From Limosilactobacillus urinaemulieris (lineage in GTDB: Bacteria; Bacillota; Bacilli; Lactobacillales; Lactobacillaceae), in the NCBI RefSeq assembly GCF_014838745.1, contig NZ_JABUXR010000007.1:26958-90957 (forward strand): DNA of 64,000 bases, written 5' to 3'. Below are positions 22,450 to 32,400 of the stretch, piece after piece; positions within the stretch are counted from its first letter, which is position 1, and every line of letters starts with the position of its first letter. The notes below the pieces were generated by a model. That model saw nothing but the letters and a program-made list of their open reading frames with translations. It did not search any database and was not told the DNA's origin. The position numbers were made by a program, and so were the translations under genes.

Positions 22450-22455
22450 ACCAAT

Positions 22456-22484
22456 AATATACCGCCTTTAGTAACCGCTTTCAA
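22456..22484 (-). promoter_or_regulatory. promoter of the 340-nt RNA
   Basis: Minus strand TTGAAA (22484-22479), 17-bp spacer, TATATT (22461-22456). Predicted start near 22449. Confidence 0.75.
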
Positions 22485-22487
22485 GGA

Positions 22488-23162
22488 TTAATTAAATACT
22501 TGTGATAGCATTAATAACATCGCAATTAAATTGTTTAAACCGTGCAGTAGCATCGAGTTACGAATGTCCTCACTTTTTCGGTAAACATACGCTAATGTCA
22601 TCCCCAGCATACAATACAAGAGAAAGCTAATAATATTCGTGCTAATATGCCCAGCGGAAAAAACGATCCCAGATAAGATTACCTTTGGCCAGAAAGTATT
22701 TGGTTTAAAGAAAAGGTTCATTAATACTCCACGAAAAATCAGTTCTTCCGCTATCGGAGTCAAAATCACCGCTGAAATTGCAAATACAACTGTTACTAAT
22801 GGATTATGTCCCAAAATCGTCATCAGGCTCTGATTATTCGCTGTTTCTGTCTGGTGGTAAATTAAAACATTCAGCACACCAAGAATAAATTCCCCTACTA
22901 AAATAAACAGGTACCCACCAAGAATTAATTTCCAGTTGATTTTCTTTTTAATCGGTAACTGGTTATAACGGTGGTACGTTTTTCGGGACCAAACGATAAT
23001 AAAGCAAAACAGCAGAAGAAAAAGAAAAACTAATCCAATAGTCTTAACGGTCACCCTATTACTTCGATTAGCGATTTGCATTGCAATCGATGGTAACTCA
23101 ATACATAAGAAAAGAGCTGCCATTAAACAGCAACGTTTAATAAGAGAAAAAAATTTACTCAT
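22488..23162 (-). CDS. CPBP-family intramembrane protease
   Basis: 224 residues from the ATG at 23162 (AAGGGG upstream, overlap ATGA with the previous gene). Several membrane spans; the glutamate motif AEELIFRG near residue 140, FSAGH near 172 and HGLNN near 210 are the three Abi/CPBP motifs. In lactobacilli members are linked to bacteriocin immunity or surface-protein processing. Here no bacteriocin gene is nearby. It is cotranscribed with the small membrane protein upstream. Confidence 0.85.
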   Translation of the reverse strand: MSKFFSLIKRCCLMAALFLCIELPSIAMQIANRSNRVTVKTIGLVFLFLLLFCFIIVWSRKTYHRYNQLPIKKKINWKLILGGYLFILVGEFILGVLNVLIYHQTETANNQSLMTILGHNPLVTVVFAISAVILTPIAEELIFRGVLMNLFFKPNTFWPKVILSGIVFSAGHISTNIISFLLYCMLGMTLAYVYRKSEDIRNSMLLHGLNNLIAMLLMLSQVFN

Positions 23163-23386
23163 TTTTGCTGCCCCTTCTTTTGTTCTTGAAGGCGCTTTTG
23201 CTTTCGTTGCTGGTAACTCCATTTTGCGGTTACCCTCGTTACCATTAAGTTAGCAACTACAAATCCCAAAATCCATAAAATATACATCGACCAACCAGAA
23301 ATTACTTTGCTAATCGTTAATGCTACTAAAATTGCAAAAATAATTAATGGGGGTAATACTACTTTTAAAATTAATTCCGCTTTCAC
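23159..23386 (-). CDS. small membrane protein
   Basis: 75 residues: two hydrophobic helices (LPPLIIFAILVALTISKVI and YILWILGFVVANLMVT) and a very basic Gln/Lys/Arg tail. Its stop overlaps the start of the CPBP gene, so the two likely act together. Function unknown. Confidence 0.7.
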   Translation of the reverse strand: MKAELILKVVLPPLIIFAILVALTISKVISGWSMYILWILGFVVANLMVTRVTAKWSYQQRKQKRLQEQKKGQQK

Positions 23387-23439
23387 TCTTTAATCCTCCA
23401 TCGTCTTGTCCAAAAATTACCTCTCAGTTACATAGCACT

Positions 23440-24048
23440 TTAATCCTGGTGAAAAACATCTTCCAAGATTTGCTTGGTTGTTGCCATTTGTGTTCCACGA
23501 GAACGGACATAATCGATCTGTGAAATAAGAATATCATAACTCCACATTGAAGACAGATCTTTCTCGTTAAAATAGTGAAGATTTAACGTAATCTCATTTA
23601 AATCGTGGATCATTCCCGAAAAGTCATCCATTCCTTGGTATTGTTTTGTTCCAATAACAACAGGTAATTGGTTATCAGCAGAATCTTTTAATACGTTCAT
23701 GAGAATATTTCCGCTTGTTATTTCTGGACGCTCATCAAGAAACTGTTGAACCTGCCAAATATCGAAATAATGATGTTCATGGGCTACCTTAGTTTTTTCG
23801 GAAACAGTTGTTAGGTAGTCTGTTTGATCATTGACAGTAATAATGCTATCAAGACGAATTGCAATTAAGCCGTTAATTTTTCCATCCCAATCAATACTGA
23901 TCATCAAGCAAAAATAATTATCAATGCCCACTACAAAGCCAACATTAAAATAATCATCATCTTTAATATTATGTACTTCAATCAATTTTCCCTGTTGTTT
24001 AGCAATGGTTAATTGAATTTTAATATCTTGCCTATTTGATTCTCTCAA
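23440..24048 (-). CDS. hypothetical protein
   Basis: 202 residues. The N-terminal 75 residues form a small beta region (IEVHNIKDDDYFNVGFVVGI, then LMISIDWDGKINGLIAIRL) like Sm- or SH3-type folds; the rest is mixed. Cytosolic, no signal. Conserved-looking in lactobacilli, but I cannot name it. Stands alone, promoter region AT-rich upstream. Confidence 0.6.
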   Translation of the reverse strand: MRESNRQDIKIQLTIAKQQGKLIEVHNIKDDDYFNVGFVVGIDNYFCLMISIDWDGKINGLIAIRLDSIITVNDQTDYLTTVSEKTKVAHEHHYFDIWQVQQFLDERPEITSGNILMNVLKDSADNQLPVVIGTKQYQGMDDFSGMIHDLNEITLNLHYFNEKDLSSMWSYDILISQIDYVRSRGTQMATTKQILEDVFHQD

Positions 24049-24262
24049 ATATTTGCCTCCTAATTGTCGTTTGATTAATCAAATAAAAATTTACAAAAAA
24101 TAGTCTACCAAGAGTCATCAAGAAAATTCAATTCTTAAGTAGGTATAAACCGATAAGTGACTATCTCCCTCATACAAAATATATCAAAAATTAAATAGGA
24201 ATCCACAATATTTTGTAGTAAGATAGTGCTTGTGTTTAAAATTATAGTAAAGAGGGGCCATT

Positions 24263-24898
24263 ATGGTGATAATTACTGCAGGAATGATTGGGGTCGGCAA
24301 AACTACCTTAACTGGTAAGATTGCAGAACATTTAAATACAAAGGCTTACTATGAGCCGGTTGGTGAAAATCCAGTATTACCACTTTATTATGCAAATCCA
24401 AAACAATACGGATTCTTATTGCAAATCTACTTTCTTAACAAACGATTTTCAATGATCAAACAAGCATTATCCGATGATAACAATGTTTTAGATCGTTCCA
24501 TTTATGAAGACGCATTATTTACTCGTGAGAATAATGCAGAAGGAAACATTAGCGATACAGAATTAGAGGTCTACCTTAAACTATTAGATAACATGATGGC
24601 TGATCTTAATCGGTTACCAAAAAAAGCGCCTGACTTAATGGTTTATTCTGAAACAGATTTTGAAACAATTCTTTATCGCATTAAGAAACGCGGTCGGGAC
24701 TATGAACAAATCGATAAGAATCCCGAATTAAAAGATTATTATTACAAAATGTGGAATGCCTATAAGGATTGGTATCATGATTACGATGCCAGCCCAAAAA
24801 TGAAAATCGATCTGGAAAAGTACGATCTAGAAGATCCACAAAATGTTAAAACTGTCCTTAGTTTGATTGATGATCGATTAAAAGATATTCGTAACTAA
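24263..24898 (+). CDS. deoxynucleoside kinase
   Basis: 211 residues. P-loop GMIGVGKTTL (7-16), DRS motif VLDRSIYEDALF near 78-89 and lid region RIKKRGRDYEQID near 140. It phosphorylates deoxynucleosides (dAdo/dGuo type in lactobacilli) for salvage. Lactobacilli often carry two in tandem; only one copy is here. AGAGGGG precedes the ATG. A strong terminator follows. Confidence 0.85.
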   Translation: MVIITAGMIGVGKTTLTGKIAEHLNTKAYYEPVGENPVLPLYYANPKQYGFLLQIYFLNKRFSMIKQALSDDNNVLDRSIYEDALFTRENNAEGNISDTELEVYLKLLDNMMADLNRLPKKAPDLMVYSETDFETILYRIKKRGRDYEQIDKNPELKDYYYKMWNAYKDWYHDYDASPKMKIDLEKYDLEDPQNVKTVLSLIDDRLKDIRN

Positions 24899-24926
24899 TA
24901 AAAAATTTAACAATCAATACTAGTAG

Positions 24927-24981
24927 TAGCTTAGCTAACGTTGATCCATTCAATGAATCAACTTGGGCTAAGCTATTTTTT
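24927..24981 (+). terminator. terminator after the kinase
   Basis: TAGCTTAGC/GCTAAGCTA outer stem, TTGAT/ATCAA inner stem, then T6. Confidence 0.8.
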
Positions 24982-24983
24982 AT

Positions 24984-25838
24984 TTAATGTTTACTAGAAT
25001 AATGAATAACATCCTGTAAATAATCGTGCTTATGATTAATTTGAGCTAAGAATGGTTGGTCATGAATAAAATTTCGACCATTTTCTAAATGACGTAAATA
25101 CATTTCTTTGTATGGTAAATCTGCATTCAAAGTGCGTTCCCGTTCAGCTTGACGATCCCACTCTACTCTCCGGTAATCAAGATCAGCGATCCCTTCATCA
25201 TCAATTGTAAGCAATAAATACCGAGCACGAAGATTATTCTGATGAACATTCCAGCCATCATAAGGTTCGCCAACAGAACCAGGATTGAGAATCAACTGTT
25301 CTTGACTAGTATATCGATATAATTGGTGATGTACATGGGCATAAATTCCAACATCATAATATCCAGGCAAAGGCATAATCTGATCCATTTGTTGCTGATC
25401 GTTAGTTGGAAACAGGCCTTGTCCGGCATTACTTTTAGGAAGATTGTGACTTAAAGTAATATGCAATGCACCAACCTGCGTATCAGCCGTTATCGGCCAT
25501 CTCTTGATTTGATTAATAATTCTAGAGCCAACCTGACTACCAATATATTCGCCAACTCGTGAAATCATAATTTTAGTCTCATCATCGTAAGAATGCTGAC
25601 CATAATAAGCTTGCACTAAATCATCATCCCAGTTTCCTCGAAGACAAATTGATGGATTTAATGATTTTAATATTCTCCAAATATCTGTTGCTCCTGGTCC
25701 TGGCATGAATAGATCTCCTAGAAACCAGCATTCATTTACATCCTGCTTGCTAATATCATTTTGAACTGCTTTTAGAGCCGTATAATTACCATGGATATCT
25801 GCAATGATTGCAATTCGTCGTTCCATACTGATCATCAC
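24984..25838 (-). CDS. metallophosphoesterase
   Basis: 284 residues (the ATG at 25826 is an alternative start). Calcineurin-like motifs in order: IADIHGNYTAL, FLGDLFMPGPG, RGNWDDDL, LSHNLPK, YAHVHHQ, LNPGSVGEPYDG. All metal ligands are present. YfcE/MPE-like family; natural substrate not predictable. Convergent with the kinase, sharing the terminator region. Confidence 0.85.
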   Translation of the reverse strand: MMISMERRIAIIADIHGNYTALKAVQNDISKQDVNECWFLGDLFMPGPGATDIWRILKSLNPSICLRGNWDDDLVQAYYGQHSYDDETKIMISRVGEYIGSQVGSRIINQIKRWPITADTQVGALHITLSHNLPKSNAGQGLFPTNDQQQMDQIMPLPGYYDVGIYAHVHHQLYRYTSQEQLILNPGSVGEPYDGWNVHQNNLRARYLLLTIDDEGIADLDYRRVEWDRQAERERTLNADLPYKEMYLRHLENGRNFIHDQPFLAQINHKHDYLQDVIHYSSKH

Positions 25839-26070
25839 TTTTCAATTTATTATTACAATTTCAGTATAGTTAATTCAGATTTAGATTCAATTCAGTAAAT
25901 TTAACTAAAATTTTTAGACAATCGTTTGCACAAATAGTAAACCAGAAGAGAACTTATGAATGTTTTAATATAATTTAATAGCTAAATTGACAGCGCTTTC
26001 TTTATTTTCTATTCTAAGGCTGACCCATTTAAATATAAGTGAGTTAATTCATTTGAAAGAAGGGTTAGCC

Positions 26071-27369
26071 ATGGTTAATTGGTTACTGCCAAGTGCACCA
26101 GCTGACAAATTAATCCCGAAAGAGCAAAGACACAGTGCTTTTATTAAGTACCGGACCAGAATTTTAGTTAGCACTATTCTAGCTTATGCAAGCTACTACA
26201 TCATCAAATCAAACTTTACTCTTTCATCACCATATCTGACAAAAGACGTTGGTTTAACGACTGCCGATATTGGACTTGTTTTATCAGCTCTTGCAATTTC
26301 ATACGGAATTGGTAAATTTTTTATGGGGTTACTTGCCGATCGCCTAAATCCCCGTTATTTTGTTGGTGTAGGCTTAATCTTATCTGCAATTTTTAATACT
26401 TTTTTCGGCTACACACGCAATTTATGGGTAATGGTTTTATTGATGATTGGGGTCGGTGTAACTCAGGGAATCGGCGCTCCCTGCTGCCAAAAATCATTAG
26501 CAACATGGTTTGATGAGCACCAACTCGGCACAGCAACAAGTACATGGAACATTTCACATAATATTGGTTCGGGAACTGCTTCATTAATTGTTGCCGGAAC
26601 TGTTGGCGCTTTTGGAGCAGCGAATATTCATAACATTTTCTTAATTCCCTCATTAATTTCCATTGTAATGGCATTAATTGTAATGGCATTAGGTGTTGAT
26701 ACACCTGAATCAGTCGGTCTACCAAAAGTTAATAAAAACAAAGAAAAGAATATTAAACATAAAACCTCATGGGGTGCTTTCCGAGACAACATTATGAAGA
26801 ACCCGATTGTTTGGGCGCTTTGTATCATGAATGCTTTCTCGTACATCTTACGTTACGGAATTGAAAATTGGATTCCTATTTATCTTTCAACCTCTAAGGG
26901 GTTCTCTTCAGTTGCAACTAACTCAGCATTTACCATTTTCGAATATACCGCAATTCCTGGAACAATTCTTCTAGGATTGTTATCAGACAAAGTCTTAAAT
27001 GGTCGTCGTGTTCCAATAATGTTGGTTACTTCAACCATTATTCTAATTTTAATTCCCTTCTATGCCCTATCTCAAAGTATTGTAATCGTTAATATTATCT
27101 TAGGAATTTTAGGGATTTGTATTTATGGTCAGCAAGTCTTAATTGGAATCGTAATTATGGACGCGCTGCCAGTAGAATCAGTCGCCTCAGGGATTGGTTT
27201 GTCTGGGTTCTTCGGCTATGCTTTTGGTGAAGTCATTGCTTCATATGGAATTGGTTCCGTTGTTGGTAAAACCAGCTGGAATGCCGGATTTGGGATCGTA
27301 GCTGTTTCCTCAATTATCTGTATTATCTTTTTCATTTTCCTTTTAAAGAAGTACCATAATACGTTATGA
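26071..27369 (+). CDS. MFS organophosphate:phosphate antiporter (GlpT/UhpT type)
   Basis: 432 residues from ATG at 26071 (GAAGGG upstream). An N-terminal RTRILVSTILAYASYYIIK leads into 12 membrane spans; GYTRNLWVMV, QGIGAPCCQKSLATWF and NISHNIGSG match the OPA family signature. It would import glycerol-3-phosphate or hexose phosphates in exchange for phosphate. The specificity is not set by the sequence seen. A terminator follows. Confidence 0.8.
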   Translation: MVNWLLPSAPADKLIPKEQRHSAFIKYRTRILVSTILAYASYYIIKSNFTLSSPYLTKDVGLTTADIGLVLSALAISYGIGKFFMGLLADRLNPRYFVGVGLILSAIFNTFFGYTRNLWVMVLLMIGVGVTQGIGAPCCQKSLATWFDEHQLGTATSTWNISHNIGSGTASLIVAGTVGAFGAANIHNIFLIPSLISIVMALIVMALGVDTPESVGLPKVNKNKEKNIKHKTSWGAFRDNIMKNPIVWALCIMNAFSYILRYGIENWIPIYLSTSKGFSSVATNSAFTIFEYTAIPGTILLGLLSDKVLNGRRVPIMLVTSTIILILIPFYALSQSIVIVNIILGILGICIYGQQVLIGIVIMDALPVESVASGIGLSGFFGYAFGEVIASYGIGSVVGKTSWNAGFGIVAVSSIICIIFFIFLLKKYHNTL

Positions 27370-27385
27370 TATCCCATCTAATATT

Positions 27386-27420
27386 GAGGTCGGAAAATAA
27401 CCCGACCTCTTCATTGTTTT
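27386..27420 (+). terminator. terminator after the antiporter
   Basis: GAGGTCGG (27386-27393) pairs with CCGACCTC (27402-27409), followed by TTCATTGTTTT. Confidence 0.7.
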
Positions 27421-27467
27421 AAAGGCAATACTCAGCCATTTGACCAGCCACTAATTAAGCCCTATGT

Positions 27468-27515
27468 TGAGAGCCAAGTAACGAGAATAAGCTAATTCTC
27501 GCTCCTCTCTTTTTT
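27468..27515 (+). terminator. compound hairpin with T6
   Basis: Inner stem CGAGAAT/ATTCTCG, outer GAGAG/CTCTC, then TTTTTT, directly beside the stop of the convergent gene. It may serve both directions or be left from an earlier unit. Confidence 0.5.
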
Positions 27516-28580
27516 CTAACTCACAAGAAGCTTCTTTAGACCAGTAAGTGCTCCAGCTGATGCGGCACCACCAATAACCGAGATAACTGGTGAAAACTTT
27601 TTATGTTTTGGAATCGTCCGTTGGTGAGAATTCCTTAAATGAGTTTTTTGAGGCATTCTTAATTGCTTGCTATTCATAGTTTGTGTTTGATCGTTCCCGT
27701 CTTTTTTCGGTTCATCATACTTTGTCAGCCGATAACTATCAATAATTTGATTTAATTTCTTATCATAATCAGGATCTGTCGCATAACGACCAACAAGTGC
27801 ATGGGTTGCTTCACGGTAGCTTTGCGTAACCGAACGATGTACTTCTCTATATAAGGGTTATAAGGGTTGCTGGAGCGTCTTAGCATAGTCTTGTAAGGAT
27901 TGCTTGTTACTAATATACGAACGAAAAATGTCCTGAACCTGTGTTGATTGAGAGCCAATAAATTCTGTTGTTGGCTTTAACACACCATGCCCATTATACT
28001 TCCCTTTCACACCAAACAAATTATGGTGCGGTGCTAAACTAAGCTCGCTCGTTCCCCAACTACTCTCTAATGCAGCTTGTGCAATGATAATGGATGGGTA
28101 TAGATCATAGTCTTTACCAATTTGTTGTGCATCATCAGCAATCTGATTAATAAAATACGCTTGATTTGGTAATGGCTGCTTTGGTAAATACTTTTTCTGA
28201 TCAATTAGTTGGTCAGGGAGGGTATTTTCTTTTACTCCTGTTTTTTCCTGAACCTGTGCTTTTGCCTTTTCAATTCCTCGTTGGTAAGCAGCTTGTTCTA
28301 CATGATCACTAAATGCACGGGTCCTTCCCTCTTCCTGATCTGCTACTCCTAACTGAAATGCCTGACAATATTTCTGTGTTGCATTATGGAATTGAAGTAG
28401 GAACTCACGCGTATACGCATCACCATGGCTTCGTAGAACTTGGGCATCCACCGCTTCTTGGTTAATTACTGCAATTTCAGCAGCATTTCGTGCGTCATCC
28501 TGTTGACTAGCAAGACCAGGTAATGCTGTATTAAGCGAAACTAACATTACAACTGTTCCTAAAATCACCTTATCATTCAT
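27516..28580 (-). pseudogene. glucosaminidase (mannosyl-glycoprotein endo-beta-N-acetylglucosaminidase-like), interrupted
   Basis: One frame of 354 codons with a signal peptide (VILGTVVMLVSLNTALPGLASQ), an N-terminal helical region, and the glucosaminidase domain (IIIAQAALESSWGTSELS, HNLFGVKGKYNG). After TLQQPL an in-frame TAA at 27858-27860 is followed by [17 protein letters not shown] and [16 protein letters not shown], the rest of the domain, and a C-terminal hydrophobic tail. The stop is produced by a 9-bp tandem duplication (ACCCTTATA twice); losing one unit restores LQQPLYREVH. It would hydrolyse peptidoglycan. Confidence 0.85.
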
Positions 28581-28741
28581 CTATCTTACTCCCGTATTAG
28601 TCCTCTAAATAATCAATACGGAATAAATTTAACTTTGCACCTTTAAATTCAAAAATTATTTGAGTATATACGACTTCCCATTAACTAATAAAGGATTAGT
28701 AATATTCCCTTATCGAACATCACTAACCCTTTATATTCTTA

Positions 28742-30130
28742 TTAGTAAATAATTACTGGTTCATTAACTTCAAGACTATTATATGCCCCACCAGCATCGC
28801 TTGGGTGCATGTTAGCACAACCATTTGAACCATCATTTAAGTAAGCAGTCTTAGACCAATTATGCCGCCATGAAGCATCATGGAAGCCACAACCACTATC
28901 GGTAAATTGAGCCCAGTATTGAACCTTACTGCTATATTTAGAGCCATTATCGCTCGTCCCCTTTAGAACTGAAGGAGATTGCTTATACATGATATACCAG
29001 ACTCCCTTAGGTGTTTGGTCGGCCTTATTGCTCATCTTCCCGGTAACAACATCGACATCGTCTACACACTTACCGTTTTTATAGAACCAGGCATGCTGAT
29101 CGGCAATTGAAATAACAGCATAGGTATTACCGATTCCATCGTTTTCCGTTACTCCATAACCAGTTCCGCGACGATTATAGCCAATTCCATAAATATCTGC
29201 CTTAGCATTTACAGAAGATTTACCATCCGCAATTGCGTTAGCTAAAGACTTTCCTGCACGCTCAGCACTTATCTTCCATCCATAACCACCATCCCTTGTA
29301 GTAGTTATTTCCTTACCATCAGGAGTCTTGAATTTAAATGCTTTACCCAGCGTTGCTTATTTTTTATTAATCTGTTTAATCTTCTTATCTATAACAGATG
29401 TATTAAAGTGGTATTGACCATTTTTGTAGGTAGCACTTGTAATCACATTATCCGTTGTTAAATGATAAGTCTGCTTTTCAACTTTATAGTTGACCTTTTT
29501 CCCTGTGAGCTTTTGCAACTGCTTCTTTTCATTTTGCACAGGTTTGCTATCTGGTGACAGCGGTTGTTGTTGCTTAGCAGTAAGATAAATCTTACTGTTG
29601 GTTGCCTGAGAACTAAGTTGGTGCAGAATCCGTTGCTCATCAATTTTGGTTCCCTTCTGCCCTTTATGAATAACTACCTTCCCATTCCGAAGTTCGGCAT
29701 AGGCATCTACCGGAGCTTGTCGTCCCAGATTTTCCCGTTGAAGGAGTGACTGGACGGTTGCTTTTTTTGCATCATACTGACTGAGATCCCGCTTACTAGG
29801 CTTTACTTCTAAAGAATAAGCCTTTCGAGAAGGAAAGAGTGTAAACTGCTCACGAAATACCTTTTTCACCTTACCTTCATCTGCTAACGTAAATGCTGAG
29901 TCAGTATCAGAACCATCGTAAATTAAATCATCATTTAAATAAACCTGATTTTGATTTTTCGTTGACTTAACCTTTTTTAGGGCTTGCTTAGTAGTTAATC
30001 CACCAACATTAATCCCATTGATAGTAACATTCTTGTTAAAATGATGTGCTTGGTGCCACCAATTAATTCCAAGAACAAATAATAATAATACAATAATTAC
30101 TAATAGCCAGTGCTTCAATTGAAAACGCAT
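28742..30130 (-). pseudogene. L,D-transpeptidase with PGBD/VanW-like domain, interrupted
   Basis: One frame of 462 codons with one in-frame TAA at 29357-29359. The N-terminal part has a membrane anchor (WLLVIIVLLLFVLGINWW) and a beta domain NVTINGINVGGLTTKQALK. After the stop come TLGKAFKFKTPDGKEITTT and a YkuD catalytic domain ending FHDASWRHNW and NGCANMHPSDAGGAY, with the catalytic Cys and His present. A single base change of a Tyr codon would explain it. The enzyme makes 3-3 crosslinks in peptidoglycan. A hairpin at about 28685-28735 follows. Confidence 0.85.
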
Positions 30131-30290
30131 TGAAAATACTCCTCACGTCGAATCAGTAGTAGCAAAGTATCGACTGTCATATTTTACCACGATCTACTGA
30201 ATTTAGCATGCTTTATCGAACATACGTTATCAAAAACACGGAATTATTAGTTCTCCATAGTTAATTTTTACTAAATCATAATTTTACTGT

Positions 30291-30330
30291 AAAAAACTTC
30301 TGGGATGAGGAAATATCCGATCCCAGAAGT
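30291..30330 (-). terminator. terminator of uspA
   Basis: Minus strand: ACTTCTGGGAT pairs with ATCCCAGAAGT, then T6. Confidence 0.8.
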
Positions 30331-30345
30331 CTTCTGAACTAGTAG

Positions 30346-30843
30346 TTAAATCTCAGGATAACTACTTTCTTTAATATCTAATTTCTTATTTTCTAAATCA
30401 GTTTTAACTACTGTCACGTCACAAGGAGCAATTCTAACAGTATAAGCAGCAGTTGAACCAACGATTAGGCGACCAATCGCATTTAACCCGGTAGCGCCAA
30501 TTACGATTAGATCGATTTGGTTATCCTTTGGGTACTTCTCGGCTAATTCTACTTTAGCATTCCCAATTTCAACATCAGTATGAACTTCCTTAACTCCAGC
30601 TTCTTCAGCCTTTTGCTTATTTTTAGCTAAACGTTTATTCATCTCCTGAATAGCAGAATCATAAATGCTCTTATCAACAAAGCCAAAACCGCTTGGACTT
30701 GTTGTTGGATAGCGTTCACCATTAATTACACTAAGTAAGTACAATGCTGCATCGTTTTGCTTTGCAATATCAATAGCCTTTGAAAAAGCCATTTCTGATT
30801 GCTTTGAACCGTCAATTCCGACAAGGATCTTTTGATAACTCAT
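30346..30843 (-). CDS. universal stress protein
   Basis: 165 residues of UspA fold: ILVGIDGSKQSEMAFSKA at the start, and the nucleotide-binding GATGLNAIGRLIVGSTAAY near residue 125, i.e. G-2x-G-9x-G-(S/T). Likely ATP-binding. AGGTGT precedes the ATG. Single-gene transcript with terminator. Confidence 0.9.
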   Translation of the reverse strand: MSYQKILVGIDGSKQSEMAFSKAIDIAKQNDAALYLLSVINGERYPTTSPSGFGFVDKSIYDSAIQEMNKRLAKNKQKAEEAGVKEVHTDVEIGNAKVELAEKYPKDNQIDLIVIGATGLNAIGRLIVGSTAAYTVRIAPCDVTVVKTDLENKKLDIKESSYPEI

Positions 30844-30905
30844 ATTGACACCTCCAGAAATTCATCTACCCTTAATCTTATTTTACCATATTGCTTTAGC
30901 ATCGA

Positions 30906-32306
30906 TTAATCTGCCACAAGGTTATTAATGGCTTGCATGTAAATTGCCATTGAAGCAATTAAATCGTTGACGGGCTGATATTCATTTGCTTGGTGCATTG
31001 TATTCGGGGTATTAGGCATAAGAGCACCAAAAGCAACTCCACGTTTCATTAACCGGCCATAAGTTCCACCGCCAACTACTTCAGGCTTAGCACTCTGATC
31101 ACCACTAATATCAATATATGCTTCCATTAATGTCTTAACGATTGGATCATTAGGATCGACATAGTGTGGTAGTTGACCGTCACCCTGACTAACGGTAATA
31201 AATAATGGCTTGGTTACCTTTTCAACCTTTGCCTGAATTTCATCTGGAGTAATTCCCTTTGGATAACGGAAATTCATGTTAATTTTACCGCCATTCTCCT
31301 CATCATAATCCAAGATTCCAGCGTTCATTGTCAATTCACCCATTACAGTATCAGTAAATGCACAATCAAACTTCTCCATTCTCGTATCAAGATGGAGGTA
31401 ATTAGCAAGAAAACTTATGAAACTAGCGGCATCACCAGTAAACTCGTGCTGGTTCAGAAATGAAGCTAAGTATGTTCCCGCATTAATTCCCTTTTCGGGT
31501 TCCATCCCGTGAGCGGCTTTCCCAATCATAGTTAGTTTTAAGCCATCCATCGTTTCCTCGGCTTTACCAGTCACTGGGTTGTTTTCGATAAATTGTCCAA
31601 ATTCACTCATTACCCGTTCCTTATCCGGTACTGTGATTTCGGCAACCGCTTCACGAGGAACCATGTTGAACCGCAAGCCAGATTGGAAACTCTTAAGCTG
31701 AGTCTTGCCACTATTACCTGCAGGAACATCAAGGAGTAACGAGAATTGACCCTTTTCACCGTTAATTACCGGAAATTCTGCATCCGGTGAGAAGCCCATT
31801 GTCGGTGCCGGTTCAACTTCGAAGTAGCGGTGCATCCCTGTCCAATTACTTTCCTCATCCGTTCCCACAATAAAACGAACCTTTTTATTGAACTTAACTC
31901 CTTGATCCTTCAAGTATTTAAGAGCATAATAGCAAGCCATTCCGGGACCCTTATCGTCGGAAGCACCTCGAGCATATAAGTTACCGTCCTTAATAACAGG
32001 ATCAAACGGATCGGTATCCCAACCCTTCCCAGCAGGCATCACATCAAGGTGAGCTAGAATTGCTAAGGTTTCATCACCATCACCCCACTCTGCATATCCG
32101 ACAAGGTTATCAATATTCTTTGTTCGGAAGCCATCATGCTTTGCCATCTTCAAAAATTCTTGCAGAGCTTTCGCTGGCATCGGTCCTAATGGATATTCAT
32201 CCGTAGCTGCACTATCATCACGAACACTTGGAATTTTCAACAGGTTAGTTAAATCCTTAAGATAGCTTTCTTCCTGACTTTGTGCTGCTTTCATCCAATC
32301 CGTCAT
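30906..32306 (-). CDS. pepV: dipeptidase PepV
   Basis: 466 residues from the ATG at 32306, set by GGAGG 9 nt upstream; an upstream in-frame Met would add 30 unrelated residues. M20 zinc peptidase: AHLDVMPAGKGWDTDPF (His/Asp) near 87, ASDDKGPG near 115, GTDEESNW (catalytic Glu pair) near 150, and MHQANEY near the C-terminus. It cleaves dipeptides in the cytosol at the last step of proteolysis in lactic acid bacteria. Divergent from nnrD with a short shared promoter region. Confidence 0.93.
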   Translation of the reverse strand: MTDWMKAAQSQEESYLKDLTNLLKIPSVRDDSAATDEYPLGPMPAKALQEFLKMAKHDGFRTKNIDNLVGYAEWGDGDETLAILAHLDVMPAGKGWDTDPFDPVIKDGNLYARGASDDKGPGMACYYALKYLKDQGVKFNKKVRFIVGTDEESNWTGMHRYFEVEPAPTMGFSPDAEFPVINGEKGQFSLLLDVPAGNSGKTQLKSFQSGLRFNMVPREAVAEITVPDKERVMSEFGQFIENNPVTGKAEETMDGLKLTMIGKAAHGMEPEKGINAGTYLASFLNQHEFTGDAASFISFLANYLHLDTRMEKFDCAFTDTVMGELTMNAGILDYDEENGGKINMNFRYPKGITPDEIQAKVEKVTKPLFITVSQGDGQLPHYVDPNDPIVKTLMEAYIDISGDQSAKPEVVGGGTYGRLMKRGVAFGALMPNTPNTMHQANEYQPVNDLIASMAIYMQAINNLVAD

Positions 32307-32400
32307 TTTATCAACCTCCGTTAATCTTTTCGTTAAAATAATGATACCATGAAAGTAGTCGTTTTCAGTTTGAAAGCACTTGATATAAAGGAGCATTAAA

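Noticed and set aside
22106-22484. RNase P RNA, tmRNA, SRP RNA or T-box
   Set aside because: I looked for their conserved strings (GAGGAAAGTCC, ACAGAA near the 3' end, tmRNA ends, GGAAGCAGCC, TGGTACCGCG) and did not find them in the expected order.
27468-27515. A further gene between the antiporter and the glucosaminidase
   Set aside because: Only hairpins and the end of the convergent gene are seen; no frame longer than about 20 codons with a ribosome site.
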